A stretch of DNA of 64,000 bases, from positions 62,001 to 126,000 of the forward strand of contig JAZKBU010000009.1 in assembly GCA_040388375.1 (NCBI GenBank), written 5' to 3'. Positions 42,951 through 52,692 of this stretch are shown here, one piece after another. Each line of letters begins with the position of its first letter. The stretch's first letter is position 1. The DNA is from Bacteroidota bacterium. GTDB lineage: Bacteria > Bacteroidota > Bacteroidia > UKL13-3. The position numbers and the translations under genes were made by a program. The notes beneath the pieces are model-generated. The model was not told where the DNA came from and made no database searches. It worked only from the letters and a program-made list of their open reading frames with translations.

Positions 42951-43676
42951 TCAAGACGAAAAAACAACCACTAAGGCCAATAAAACACCCGCTAAAACCG
43001 CATAGGTCTTATAAGTAGAAAACTTATGGTGCTCTGACGATTCGAATAATATGGTAGTAGAAATATGTAAAAAAGTACCTATAACAAAAGCCATAAACTG
43101 GTTAAAAACAAAATCGGGAACAGAGTAATTTAAACTATAGCTTAATATGGCTCCTGTAGGCGAAGCTAAACTATACGTTATCATCAAACCAATGATAAGC
43201 TTGTTATTAATTTGTAATCCTTTTAAAATAACAGCCAACGCAAATGCAGCAGGAAATTCATGTAATGCAATTCCTGCCAGCAATGAATAACTAATAGATG
43301 CATTGTCTTGCATAAATGCACCCAATGGTATTCCTTCTAAAAAACTGTGTAAACACATGCTGATAATAATACCAAAGGGAACCACGTGTTTCTTTACTAC
43401 ATCGTGTAAGTGAAAATGCCCGTGTTCAATTCCTTTTGAATATTTTTCGAGTAAAATCTGAAACCAAAATCCGGCTAAAATAAAAACACCGGTGTATTTA
43501 TTGGCATTGGAATATACCTCCGGCATTAAACTTACAATGGTTATTGAAAACAAATAAGCTCCCGCAAACGACAATAACAATTTTAATTTTTTCTCATCGT
43601 ATTTGCCTGAATTAATAGCGGCCATTGACCCTAAAAAAGGCGAAAGAAAAAGGATAAACAAAAATAAAAAACTCAT
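42951..43676 (-). CDS. ZIP family divalent metal transporter
   Basis: A 241-residue membrane protein with about eight helices. The metal-site helices carry CLHSFLEGIPLG (helix 4) and LHEFPAAFALAVIL (helix 5), the H-x-x-x-E and HE signatures of ZIP importers. A histidine-rich loop (HGHFHLHDVVKKH) precedes helix 4, the usual cytoplasmic metal-binding loop. It probably imports zinc or iron. Its start overlaps the end of the PAP2 gene by 4 bases, making a three-gene operon with the methyltransferase. Confidence 0.9.
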   Translation of the reverse strand: MSFLFLFILFLSPFLGSMAAINSGKYDEKKLKLLLSFAGAYLFSITIVSLMPEVYSNANKYTGVFILAGFWFQILLEKYSKGIEHGHFHLHDVVKKHVVPFGIIISMCLHSFLEGIPLGAFMQDNASISYSLLAGIALHEFPAAFALAVILKGLQINNKLIIGLMITYSLASPTGAILSYSLNYSVPDFVFNQFMAFVIGTFLHISTTILFESSEHHKFSTYKTYAVLAGVLLALVVVFSS

Positions 43677-44254
43677 TCTTTTATATTATTAATTAAAGCA
43701 GGCTTTATATATTTTAAGCTATACTTTGCGAAAGAAATACCAAATAAAACACCAATTAATCCGCCACAAATTACATCTAATGGGTAATGAACGCCAACAT
43801 ATATTTGCGAGAATGAAATAGCTAAGGCCCACACAATAGCAACAGGAATAACCCATAAGCTTATGTGTTTAAAATAATAAATTAAAAACAATGCCAACGC
43901 AAAATGGTTGGTTGCGTGAGCAGATACAAAACTATATCCATTACAACTGCTTATTAAATGCCTTACCATTCCCTGCAAACCGGGTTCACTACAAGGTCTT
44001 ATACGCATAAATGTTTTCTTAACTAAATTAGCACTAAATTGATCGCTTACAAAAATCATTAAGGCAACAACCAACAATATTTTCCAAGTGTTTATACCAT
44101 AGTTTTTGTAAAAAAAATAAACCAGCAAAGCATAAGGCACATACCAAACAGCCTGGTTTCGCAATATTGGACACAACCAATCTAAAAAAGGACTAGCCAA
44201 GCCATTGTTTATAGCTAAAAACCATTGTTTATCAAGTGCCAGTATTTCCTCCAT
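43673..44254 (-). CDS. PAP2-family membrane phosphatase
   Basis: A 193-residue protein with several membrane helices and the three phosphatase signature motifs: KKTFMRIRPC (KxxxxxxRP), SFVSAHATNH (SxH) and YVGVHYPLDVICG (SRxxxxxHxxxD-like). The residues fit a lipid-phosphate or undecaprenyl-pyrophosphate phosphatase acting on the periplasmic side. Cell wall recycling of the lipid carrier is the likeliest role, but phosphatidic acid cannot be excluded. Start overlaps nothing upstream; the methyltransferase ends 3 bases earlier. Confidence 0.88.
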   Translation of the reverse strand: MEEILALDKQWFLAINNGLASPFLDWLCPILRNQAVWYVPYALLVYFFYKNYGINTWKILLVVALMIFVSDQFSANLVKKTFMRIRPCSEPGLQGMVRHLISSCNGYSFVSAHATNHFALALFLIYYFKHISLWVIPVAIVWALAISFSQIYVGVHYPLDVICGGLIGVLFGISFAKYSLKYIKPALINNIKE

Positions 44255-44257
44255 GTA

Positions 44258-44995
44258 TTATTTTTTTTGTGCAATAAAAATCAACCTGTCACTTTCTGTA
44301 GCATCGAAATTTTCTAAACTATAATTACCAAAAACTTTAATTATTTTAAAATTAGTATCTTCAAACAATTTTTCAAAATCGGCTAAAAGCAATAGCTGCA
44401 CTTCTTCCTGGTAGCTATGTTTTTCTCCTTCGGCTTCAAACTTTATTGTTTTATAAATTTTATTATCAGCAATTTCTTTAGAGGTATGAAAAGTGATTCC
44501 TTCTATTTCTTTGGTATCAACACAGTTTCGTCTCAACTTAATTTTTTCAGCATTAAAAAAATCGAGTAATAAAAAACCATTGGGTTTTAAACAAGCATTA
44601 AACTGGTGTAATACTTCATGGTTTTCGGTATCTGATTTAAAGTAAGCAAAGCTGGTAAACAAGTTAAAGGCATAGTCAAATTCATTGTTCCTGTTCAGGC
44701 AACGTAAATCTGCCTCAGCAAAATGCAATGTTTCATTTTCAAACTGTTTGGCAAAAGCAATACTATTGGCTGATAAATCAACACCCAATACATTAAAACC
44801 TGCTTTATTCAAAAAAACGGAATGCCTACCTTTACCACAAGCCAAATCAATAACGTGTGCATTTTGAGGCATATTAAAGAACGCTATTACATTATTTAGA
44901 AACATTTCTGCTTCTGTATAATCACGGTCTTTATACAGTATATGATAGTAAGGCGAGTTAAACCAATCAGCAAACCACTCTTTATTATTTGTCAT
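44258..44995 (-). CDS. Class I SAM-dependent methyltransferase
   Basis: About 245 residues from the Met at 44995 (MTNNKEWFADWFNSPYYHILYKDRDY); the frame extends to 45037, but the hydrophobic extra residues are unlikely to be used. The SAM motif I is VIDLACGKGRHSVFL, then GVDLSANSI (motif II region) and FNLFTSFAYFKS. It is a small soluble methyltransferase of unknown substrate, of a type common in Bacteroidota. It heads the operon with the PAP2 and ZIP genes. Confidence 0.87.
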   Translation of the reverse strand: MTNNKEWFADWFNSPYYHILYKDRDYTEAEMFLNNVIAFFNMPQNAHVIDLACGKGRHSVFLNKAGFNVLGVDLSANSIAFAKQFENETLHFAEADLRCLNRNNEFDYAFNLFTSFAYFKSDTENHEVLHQFNACLKPNGFLLLDFFNAEKIKLRRNCVDTKEIEGITFHTSKEIADNKIYKTIKFEAEGEKHSYQEEVQLLLLADFEKLFEDTNFKIIKVFGNYSLENFDATESDRLIFIAQKK

Positions 44996-45162
44996 AATTG
45001 AAAGGGCAAATAAAAGCATTATAAATTGAAAATGCATAAACTATTAAGCCAATAAAAGCTAAGTAAAATGAATAAAATTAGTTGTTTACACTAATAATTG
45101 ACCCTCAAAGCATAATGAACAGGGTAACACTTTATTTGGTGTTTTTTCGTTTATTTGCCTTA

Positions 45163-48100
45163 ATGCGTAAGCTACTGCTAATAGTTATCATTTGTGTGTG
45201 TGGCACTTTAAATGCCCAAAATAGATTCAAATCTATTTTACTTACAAATGATAGTATTACGCTTGATTCCAACAGTATTCAAAAAAACTCTATCAAAATC
45301 AGCACCGCACAAACTAGTTATGTGGAAGGCATAGATTTTAGAATAAATTATTATTACAGAGCCCTAATCAATTTAAAAATACCAAAAGGAACTGTGGTTG
45401 ATGTTAAATACGGAGCCAGTAACTTTAATTTAAGCCAGGTATACTTACAAAAATCAACCAACATTATTGACGTAGAAGGCAAAGAAACTAAAAACCCTTT
45501 CTTGTACATTCCCAATGAAAATGAGTTTAGTGCTATTAGCGGGCAAGACAAAGGCTTAAAAATAAACGGAAGTATTATGCGTGGATTGGGTTTAGGTAAT
45601 GCGCAAAATGTGGTGGTGAACTCCAATTTAAACCTTCAGTTAAGTGGAAAAATAAACAATGAAATTGATGTGCTGGCTGCTATAAGTGACGATAACAACC
45701 CCATTCAACCGGAAGGAAACACCCAGCAACTGCAAGACTTTGACAAGGTATTTATTCAATTAAGTAAAGACAAAACAAAAGTAGTAATTGGCGATTTTGA
45801 AATGCGTAAACCAAGCGAAAGCTACTTTTTAAACTACAATAAAAAATCGAGAGGGGCACAAGCACAGACGGCATTTGCTTTAGGCAATAAAGGCAATTTA
45901 CAGGTTGGTGCAGAACTGGCTATTAGTCGCGGACGTTTTGCGCGGAACACTATTACGGCTATTGAAGGTAATCAAGGCCCTTATCGTTTACAAGGAGCCA
46001 ATGGCGAGTTGTTTATTATACTTATTTCGGGTACGGAAGCTATTTATTTGGATGGAGAAAAATTAAACAGGGGTGAACAAAACGATTATATTATTGATTA
46101 CAACAGTGGTGAATTAACCTTTACACCCAAAAGAATCATTACCCAATATAGCCGTATAGTTGCTGAATTTCAGTATAGCGATAGAAACTTTGCACGTACT
46201 ATTTTTACCAGTCAGGCACAGTATTCAACAAAAGATTATGCTATTCATGCAGCATACTATACGGAACAGGATGATAAGGACCAACCCTTTCAACAAAACT
46301 TAACGGATAGTGATAAAAAAATACTGGCTGGCGTTGGCAATAATTTAAACCAGGCTGTAGTAAGTGGTGCAACCCGAGTAGCCACATTTACCAATACCAA
46401 AATTTTGTATCGGCTTATTGATACATTGGGTTCTACCGGTGTGTACGTTTATACCAATACTGATGCAAACGATTCTATTTTTTATGAAGTAAAATACAGC
46501 AATGTTGGAAACAACAATGGTAATTATATCCAATCAGCCTCTTCGGCCAATGGCAGGGTATTTCAGTTTGTAGCACCCATTAACGGTGTAAAGCAAGGTA
46601 ATTTTGAACCTGTTATTTTATTAACAGCTCCCAATCAAATGCAGATGATGACTGCTGGAGTGGAGTTCTCAAAAATAAAAAACACCCAGATAAATGTAGA
46701 AATAGCCCAAAGCGATTATAACAGAAATTTATTTAGTTCTGCTGACAAACAAAACGACAAAGGTTATGGGGTGAAAGTTGATGTAAAAAACAATATAGAA
46801 TGGAGCAAAAAATGGGAAGTAAACAACCAGATTAAATACGAATGGGTTGATAATAATTTCAGGTATGTGGAGCGTTACCGGAATGTGGAATTTGACAGGA
46901 TATGGAACAGGCAGCTAAATAATACCAGCACTAAAGATACAGGGTATAATGAACATATAGTATCGGGCAGAACAAGTTTACAATACAATAAAACAAGCAA
47001 TGTTTACTACCAGATTGCTATGTATAACAGAAACACCAGTTATGTTGGTTTGCAACATACTACAGGTGCTTTAATTAATACATTAACCAATCAATTTAAA
47101 TTAGATGCAGAGTTTTTAAGCATCCATATTAACGATAAAAATTTATTGTTAAACGTACCACAAAACCAAACCAATAAATACGCTGCCGGCTATATCCGAA
47201 CTCAATTTAAACACCAGTTAGGCATTAATTATACAAATGAGCAAAGCAAGTTTTATAAAACGGGCGACAGCTTATTAAGCGGTAGTTTTGCTTACAATCA
47301 AAGTAATGCTTTTTTCCAAAATACTGACACGACACGTATTAAATACCGACTTGATTATACCAATAGAAATGATTTACAGGCAAACAATACTTCTTTTAAA
47401 TTATACAGTATAGCTCAAAATGTAAACTCCAGTTTGGTACTTAACCAAACTAATGGTAACAAACTTAATTTAAACTTTACTTTCAGAAATTTCGAATTGG
47501 TTGACTCTGCTTTTACCAATGTAAAACCTGAAAGAACTATACTGGCGCGTATTGAGTATGACTATAGTTTTGCCAAACGTTTTTTTACAGCCAATACTTA
47601 TTACCAAATAGGAAGTGGCAATGAACTACGCAGGGATTTTAGTTATATAGAAGTACCGAAAGGACAAGGAATATATGTATGGCAAGACTTTAACAAAGAC
47701 GATGTGCAACAATTAAACGAGTTTGTAATTGCCAGTTTTGCTGATAAGAACATAGCTAACTTTATACGTGTATTTTTACCTACTAACTCCAGTATTAAAA
47801 CCAACTCTGTTCAGTTTAACCAAACCTTAAATATAAACCCGGCCAGTGTATGGTTTAATCAAAAAGGCATTAAACACTTTTTTGCTTTATTCTATAACCA
47901 ATCAGGATTACGCATTGAACGAAAAATAGTAGCCGACAACACTTTTAATTTTGCCAATCCATTTGCCAATCAGTTTAATGATACCGCATTGATAAACGTA
48001 AACAGTGTAGCCCGGAATACTTTGTTTTTTAACCGAAGCAATACCACTTTTGGTGCTGACTGGAGCATACAGGATAACCAAAGTAAAATATTTTTAACCA

Positions 48101-48648
48101 ATGGTATTGATAGCAGACGCAAATTAGAGAATGGCATTAATACACGTTGGAACCTGAACGAAATATGGACCATTAACCTGTTGTACAATTTTGGTGTACG
48201 TAGTTATATATCGCAATTTTTTACGCAACAAAATTACGAATACAATTACTATGAGTGGAAGCCCAAACTCATTTACCAGGCTACTAAAAATTTCAGAACC
48301 ACACTCAATGCCAGTTATAGCGAAGCACAGAACAGTCAAACATACGGTTCGCAAAAAGGTAAAACAACTGAAGTAGGTATTGAAATGCGTTATAACTTTA
48401 CCCAAATAGGTGTTTTAAGTGCGCGTTATAGTTTATACGAAGTATCATTTAACGGAGAAGCTGCCAGCAATTTAGGCTATGATATGTTACAAGGTTTAAC
48501 CACCGGTCGTAACCAACTATGGAATGTAAATTTACAACAACGTATAGGGCAAAATATTCAGTTAAATATTAATTACGATGGCAGGGTTTCGGGCTTAAGC
48601 GATACTATTTTACATGTTGGCAGAATGGAAGCGCGTTATATTTTCTAA
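45163..48648 (+). CDS. Very large predicted outer-membrane barrel protein, unknown function
   Basis: About 1161 residues from the Met at 45163, which begins a signal peptide (MRKLLLIVIICVCGTLNAQ). Frame-internal Mets at 45115 and 45082 are less likely starts. The N-terminal 300 residues contain SGQDKGLKINGSIMRGLGLGN, LDFDKVFIQLSKDKTKVVIGDFEMR-like segments and KKSRGAQAQTAFA. The remainder is hundreds of residues of alternating aromatic beta strands ending in Phe (MEARYIF), as expected for a large barrel. No TonB box or plug domain is clear. Conserved-looking but unassigned. It ends 6 bases from the convergent lhgO. Confidence 0.75.
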   Translation: MRKLLLIVIICVCGTLNAQNRFKSILLTNDSITLDSNSIQKNSIKISTAQTSYVEGIDFRINYYYRALINLKIPKGTVVDVKYGASNFNLSQVYLQKSTNIIDVEGKETKNPFLYIPNENEFSAISGQDKGLKINGSIMRGLGLGNAQNVVVNSNLNLQLSGKINNEIDVLAAISDDNNPIQPEGNTQQLQDFDKVFIQLSKDKTKVVIGDFEMRKPSESYFLNYNKKSRGAQAQTAFALGNKGNLQVGAELAISRGRFARNTITAIEGNQGPYRLQGANGELFIILISGTEAIYLDGEKLNRGEQNDYIIDYNSGELTFTPKRIITQYSRIVAEFQYSDRNFARTIFTSQAQYSTKDYAIHAAYYTEQDDKDQPFQQNLTDSDKKILAGVGNNLNQAVVSGATRVATFTNTKILYRLIDTLGSTGVYVYTNTDANDSIFYEVKYSNVGNNNGNYIQSASSANGRVFQFVAPINGVKQGNFEPVILLTAPNQMQMMTAGVEFSKIKNTQINVEIAQSDYNRNLFSSADKQNDKGYGVKVDVKNNIEWSKKWEVNNQIKYEWVDNNFRYVERYRNVEFDRIWNRQLNNTSTKDTGYNEHIVSGRTSLQYNKTSNVYYQIAMYNRNTSYVGLQHTTGALINTLTNQFKLDAEFLSIHINDKNLLLNVPQNQTNKYAAGYIRTQFKHQLGINYTNEQSKFYKTGDSLLSGSFAYNQSNAFFQNTDTTRIKYRLDYTNRNDLQANNTSFKLYSIAQNVNSSLVLNQTNGNKLNLNFTFRNFELVDSAFTNVKPERTILARIEYDYSFAKRFFTANTYYQIGSGNELRRDFSYIEVPKGQGIYVWQDFNKDDVQQLNEFVIASFADKNIANFIRVFLPTNSSIKTNSVQFNQTLNINPASVWFNQKGIKHFFALFYNQSGLRIERKIVADNTFNFANPFANQFNDTALINVNSVARNTLFFNRSNTTFGADWSIQDNQSKIFLTNGIDSRRKLENGINTRWNLNEIWTINLLYNFGVRSYISQFFTQQNYEYNYYEWKPKLIYQATKNFRTTLNASYSEAQNSQTYGSQKGKTTEVGIEMRYNFTQIGVLSARYSLYEVSFNGEAASNLGYDMLQGLTTGRNQLWNVNLQQRIGQNIQLNINYDGRVSGLSDTILHVGRMEARYIF

Positions 48649-48654
48649 AACAAA

Positions 48655-49866
48655 TTACACGCGTTGCAAAGCGATGGTAGCAATGGTATTCCCTATACTT
48701 AAACTACTCGTAGCAGCCGGACTTGGCGCATTTAAAATATGAATGGCATTGGCTTCTTCTATTATTTTAAAATCATCTATCAATCCACCAAACCTATCGC
48801 AAGCTTGTGCTCTTACGCCTGCTTCTGCCGGTATTAAATCATCTTCCTGAATGGCAGGAACTAATTTTTGCAAAGCTTTGGTAAATGCTGTTTTACTAAA
48901 CGAACGATAAAATTCTCCCATACCTGTTTTCCAATATTTTAAAGCTACTTTTCTAAATCCGGGCCAAGCGAGGCTTTCCATTGTTTCTTTAAAATCAAAA
49001 TCGCTCATGTGGTAACCTTCACGCTTAAATGCAAACACCGCATTGGGCCCAGCCTCTACTCCACCATCTATCATACGCGTAAAATGTACACCCAGGAAAG
49101 GAAAATTAGGGTCTGGTACAGGATAAATTAAGTTATTAATTAATTTCCTTTTTTCTGGCTTCAGCATAAAATATTCACCTCTAAAGGGAATAATCCGAGT
49201 ATCTAAATTAGGTTTGGTTAGTGCAGCTACTTTATCGCTATACAAGCCGGCACAATTAATATATTGTTTAGTTTCGAAAGTTTGTTGTGCGGTATGAATA
49301 ATAGAATAACTATCAAAAGTATCAATTGATTCAACCTTATGGTTTAAATATATTTCAGCTCCATCAGCCACAATTAATGCAGCTAACTTTTCACAAACAA
49401 CGGTATAATCAATAATACCTGTATAAGGTACATGAATGGCTTTTACACCGTTTAAATTGGGTTCAAACTCTTTTATCCGTTCTTGTTCTATAATGGTATT
49501 TTTAACCAAACCATTTTCTAAACCTCTATTGTATAATTTATCTAATTCTACTATTTCATCTTTATTGGTTGCCACTACTAACTTACCACATAACTCAAAC
49601 GGAATATCGTGTGTAGTACAAAAGTCAATCATCATTTGGTAGCCCTGCAAACAATTTTGTGCTTTTAAACTACCCGGCTTATAATATAATCCTGAATGAA
49701 TAACACCACTGTTATGGCCTGTTTGATGGGCAGCAACAGCACTTTCTTTTTCAATAACTGCTATATGTAACTGTTTGTTTTTTTGCAGCAACTGATAAGC
49801 TGTAGCTAATCCAACTATTCCACCACCAATAATTATAAAATCGTATTTAGAATTTTTGACCATCAA
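48655..49866 (-). CDS. lhgO: L-2-hydroxyglutarate oxidase
   Basis: A 403-residue FAD-dependent oxidase of the DAO family: the dinucleotide site IIIGGGIVGLATAYQL at the N-terminus, TGHNSGVIHSGLYYKPGSLKAQ (the signature of LhgO), FRGEYFMLKP, and PDPNFPFLGVHFTRMIDGGVEAGPNAV. It oxidises L-2-hydroxyglutarate to 2-oxoglutarate, a metabolite-repair or lysine-breakdown step coupled to the respiratory chain. It overlaps the upstream MFS gene by 20 bases, so the two are translated together. Confidence 0.92.
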   Translation of the reverse strand: MMVKNSKYDFIIIGGGIVGLATAYQLLQKNKQLHIAVIEKESAVAAHQTGHNSGVIHSGLYYKPGSLKAQNCLQGYQMMIDFCTTHDIPFELCGKLVVATNKDEIVELDKLYNRGLENGLVKNTIIEQERIKEFEPNLNGVKAIHVPYTGIIDYTVVCEKLAALIVADGAEIYLNHKVESIDTFDSYSIIHTAQQTFETKQYINCAGLYSDKVAALTKPNLDTRIIPFRGEYFMLKPEKRKLINNLIYPVPDPNFPFLGVHFTRMIDGGVEAGPNAVFAFKREGYHMSDFDFKETMESLAWPGFRKVALKYWKTGMGEFYRSFSKTAFTKALQKLVPAIQEDDLIPAEAGVRAQACDRFGGLIDDFKIIEEANAIHILNAPSPAATSSLSIGNTIATIALQRV

Positions 49867-51061
49867 CTGAACGCAATCTTGAAGCTATGTATATACTTAA
49901 TAAAGCCATGCCCACACTAAAATAACCTAATATTTCATAGTGTACCAATTTGCCATCAACAGTGGTAACTACAACACCTGCAAAAAATGCAGCTACGCCA
50001 TTTGCCAACTGCTGAATTGAGCTATTGAAACTCATAAAACTGGCTCTTATTTTTGGATCAACTGCTCCGGTCACCATTGCTTGCATAGGGATAAATCGAC
50101 CAGAAAATATAAAAAATACAGCCGATAAAGTTAATACCATGTACAATGGATGTGGCCCTAAATTGGTAATAAGATAAACAGGAATTACGTATACCGTAGC
50201 TAAGCTTATAAATACAACCAACTTTCCAAACTTATCAGCTAACTTTCCAATTAATGGTGATGTAAATATGGTAACTCCACCTCCTACTAAATATATTAAA
50301 GGTAAATCTTCTTCACGCATACCGACATTGCTTACCATGTAAGGACTTAGGAAAGGAATAATACAAAAGTGTCCCATCATCATTACCACACCAAATGATA
50401 ATGCCAATAAATTATTTTTATTGCTAAAAATAGCTTTTATATTTTTCATTACATCCATTTGTGCTGCTGCCAACTGAAGCTCTTTTGATTGGCGGGGTAC
50501 AAATTTGCTTACTAAAAAATAAACCGGAATACCCAATATGGCTAATAACAAAAAGGGAGCATGCCACCCTAAAAAATCATATTGTTTTGTATGGGTAGCT
50601 ATATATATACCAAAAGGCACACCAGCTACTGAAGCCAAACTAAAAGCTGCCATAATAAATCCCATTGCCTGACCACGTCTTTCAAAAGGGATAGCATCAC
50701 TTACTATAGCTAAAATAATGGCTCCTAAAACACCTCCAAATAAACCTGTAGCAAACCTGGCAATTAACAAGGTAATATAAGTGGGTGCTAAACCACAAGC
50801 AAAAGTACCTATTAAAAAACCAATGAATACCCGCATTAAATAGTCTTTACGGTCAAATTTATTAATAATAAAAGTGGTTACTATTCCTGAGATAAACGCG
50901 CTTATTGAATAAGAAGATACTAGCAAACCAAAGTCAGCTGGAGTAATTCCAAAAGTACTGATTAGGTTTGGACCAAGTGGCATCATTATCATAAAATCCA
51001 TGATGTTTACAAAGTTTATTGATGCCAGTGTAAACAACATTATACGTTCTGTTTTGTTCAT
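49847..51061 (-). CDS. Major facilitator superfamily (DHA1-type) transporter
   Basis: A 404-residue protein with about 12 membrane helices. It contains the DHA1-like ATGLFGGVLGAIILAIVSDAIPFERRGQAMGFIMAAFS segment (motif A/C region) and SFNSSIQQLANGVAAFFAGV. These resemble drug or sugar-efflux carriers. The substrate cannot be told. It sits between an exonuclease gene (ends 12 bases upstream) and lhgO (overlapping by 20 bases), so all three share a transcript, although no common pathway is obvious. Confidence 0.88.
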   Translation of the reverse strand: MNKTERIMLFTLASINFVNIMDFMIMMPLGPNLISTFGITPADFGLLVSSYSISAFISGIVTTFIINKFDRKDYLMRVFIGFLIGTFACGLAPTYITLLIARFATGLFGGVLGAIILAIVSDAIPFERRGQAMGFIMAAFSLASVAGVPFGIYIATHTKQYDFLGWHAPFLLLAILGIPVYFLVSKFVPRQSKELQLAAAQMDVMKNIKAIFSNKNNLLALSFGVVMMMGHFCIIPFLSPYMVSNVGMREEDLPLIYLVGGGVTIFTSPLIGKLADKFGKLVVFISLATVYVIPVYLITNLGPHPLYMVLTLSAVFFIFSGRFIPMQAMVTGAVDPKIRASFMSFNSSIQQLANGVAAFFAGVVVTTVDGKLVHYEILGYFSVGMALLSIYIASRLRSVDGQKF

Positions 51062-51072
51062 TTATCTATTTT

Positions 51073-51849
51073 CTATTTTTTGCCGGCTCCAAAGCCCTGC
51101 ATTTTTATTTTTGTTAATTTTCTTTTTGTATCTAATGAAAAATCATTGTCCATCATCCATTGGTAATAGCCCGGTTCATTTTTAAAAACTTCGGCAACCG
51201 ATTTACCTTTATGTTTTCCAAAATTAAATACCTCTAATCCTTTATCGTTTAGTACAATTCTGCCCGCTAAATCAACCAAATTGCCTTGTCCACTTACTTT
51301 GTGTAACGATTCCATATCATTGCCCAAACTTTCGTAACGTGCAATTTGAGCCTTTAACACTTCTAATGTAGCTAATGTATCGGCTTCTGCACTATGGGCA
51401 TTCTCCAATGTTTTATCGCAATAAAACTTATAGGCTGCGCTCAATGTACGTTGTTCCATTTGATGAAAAATACGTTGCACATCTACAAATTTTCTGCCTT
51501 CGGTTTCAAACTCAACCCCGGCACGTAACATTTCTTCTACCAACATGGGGAAGTCAAACTTATTAGAGTTAAATCCTCCAAAATCGCATCCTTTAAAATA
51601 CTCTGTATATTCTTTGGCTTTTTCGGCAAACAAAGGCATGTCTTTTACGTCTTCGTCAAATATGCCATGTATAGCAGAAACTTCGGCTGGTATTGGTATA
51701 GTGGGATTAAAACGTTGGGTTCTTACTTCTTCTGTTCCATCAACTGCTATTTTCACTGTAGCCATTTCTACAATTCTATCTGTAGATATGCTTATTCCGG
51801 TTGTTTCTAAATCAAATATTACTAACGGACGCTTTAAATTCAATGTCAT
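51073..51849 (-). CDS. DEDDh 3'-5' exonuclease (DnaQ/ExoX-like)
   Basis: A 258-residue protein with the three exonuclease motifs: IFDLETTG near residues 12-19 (D, E), FNSNKFDFPML near 95, and NAHSAEADTL near 150 (H, D), the DEDDh set. A C-terminal module (FNFGKHKGKSVAEVFKNEPG to SLDTKRKL) is the small zinc-free domain found in ExoX-type exonucleases. It trims 3' ends of DNA, in repair or proofreading. First gene of the exonuclease-MFS-lhgO operon. Confidence 0.92.
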   Translation of the reverse strand: MTLNLKRPLVIFDLETTGISISTDRIVEMATVKIAVDGTEEVRTQRFNPTIPIPAEVSAIHGIFDEDVKDMPLFAEKAKEYTEYFKGCDFGGFNSNKFDFPMLVEEMLRAGVEFETEGRKFVDVQRIFHQMEQRTLSAAYKFYCDKTLENAHSAEADTLATLEVLKAQIARYESLGNDMESLHKVSGQGNLVDLAGRIVLNDKGLEVFNFGKHKGKSVAEVFKNEPGYYQWMMDNDFSLDTKRKLTKIKMQGFGAGKK

Positions 51850-51898
51850 TTATTCTGGTTATTTTACCTCTCTAAAAAATCTATAATTTCAAAAACAA

Positions 51899-51925
51899 AA
51901 AATGCAAGTTATCAACTTGCATTTT
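51899..51925 (-). terminator. Terminator of the pRiA4b ORF-3-like gene
   Basis: A perfect 12-base-pair stem (AAAATGCAAGTT with AACTTGCATTTT) around an ATC loop, 17 bases after the gene's stop, with flanking A/T tracts. Confidence 0.8.
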
Positions 51926-51941
51926 ATAGTTATTTGTGTGT

Positions 51942-52553
51942 TTAATATTCGTCTAATCCACCACCTGAAGCAGGTTCTGTTCCCTCCTCCTCTTCACTAT
52001 CACTATCTTTTGCAAACAAGCCAAATTCATCGGCTTCGTCATCACTTATTTCACCACCCGCTTCTTCTGTTTTATCTAAATAATTTTTTGTTATCTCGTC
52101 AAACTCATTGTCATCAACCAAGCCGAATTTTTGTACTTTATCGTATTGCTTTGGTGCTAATCCAACTGATTTACCAATACGCGGATAGGTAAACTTAGGG
52201 TTTTCTTTTATTTCAATACCAAACAACTCTAAATGCATAGACCACAATGCCATAAAATCGTACACATAAATAATTTTTTGATGTGGGTCATTTATATAAG
52301 TACTTAATTTAGCCGTTTTCATTTCTGGTATTGGATTTTCAGGATCATCCGTCATATCCTCTAAAGTAATTTCCTGTAACTTACGCCACGTATCATTACT
52401 CATATAAAACGATGCTAATTGCTTATCGTCAAATGCAATTGACTCAAGAATTGTTTTATGTAAATCAAAAAATGTTTGGTTCGACTTAATTTCAATTACG
52501 CGGTAAGTATCCTCGTAATCTTCAAAAGTTAACTTAAATTTATATACTGCCAT
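51942..52553 (-). CDS. Plasmid pRiA4b ORF-3-like protein with acidic tail
   Basis: A 203-residue protein. Residues about 5-130 match the pRiA4b ORF-3-like domain (YKFKLTFEDYEDTYRVIEI, FDLHKTILESIAFDD, ASFYMSNDTW, IYVYDFMALWSMHLEL), named from a plasmid but widespread on chromosomes. From about 165 it becomes strongly acidic (SDDEADEFGLFAKDSDSEEEEG) and ends in a Gly/Ser/Asp stretch, probably disordered. Function unknown; the acidic tail suggests electrostatic binding of a basic partner. No transposase or plasmid gene is nearby. Confidence 0.8.
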   Translation of the reverse strand: MAVYKFKLTFEDYEDTYRVIEIKSNQTFFDLHKTILESIAFDDKQLASFYMSNDTWRKLQEITLEDMTDDPENPIPEMKTAKLSTYINDPHQKIIYVYDFMALWSMHLELFGIEIKENPKFTYPRIGKSVGLAPKQYDKVQKFGLVDDNEFDEITKNYLDKTEEAGGEISDDEADEFGLFAKDSDSEEEEGTEPASGGGLDEY

Positions 52554-52638
52554 GGATTATTTTTTGCTGCGCAAATTTGTGTATTTTTAAAGCAAATTAC
52601 AAAGGGTATTTTTCAATAATTTTAATTGCTTAAAATAA

Positions 52639-52673
52639 GAAAAACCTGCCCAAAAGAATTGAACAGGTTTTTC
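52639..52673 (-). terminator. Terminator of the OmpA-family gene
   Basis: A perfect 10-base-pair stem (GAAAAACCTG with CAGGTTTTTC) around a 15-base loop, 20 bases after the stop codon at 52693. Confidence 0.75.
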
Positions 52674-52692
52674 TAAGTAAATATTTTTTTCG

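Noticed and set aside
51902-52192. Plus-strand ORF of 96 codons
   Set aside because: It is antisense to the acidic tail of the pRiA4b ORF-3-like gene; the His/Leu-rich translation is typical of a shadow.
51942-52553. Insertion-sequence passenger gene
   Set aside because: The pRiA4b ORF-3 name suggests plasmid or IS origin, but no terminal inverted repeats, target duplication or transposase are nearby.
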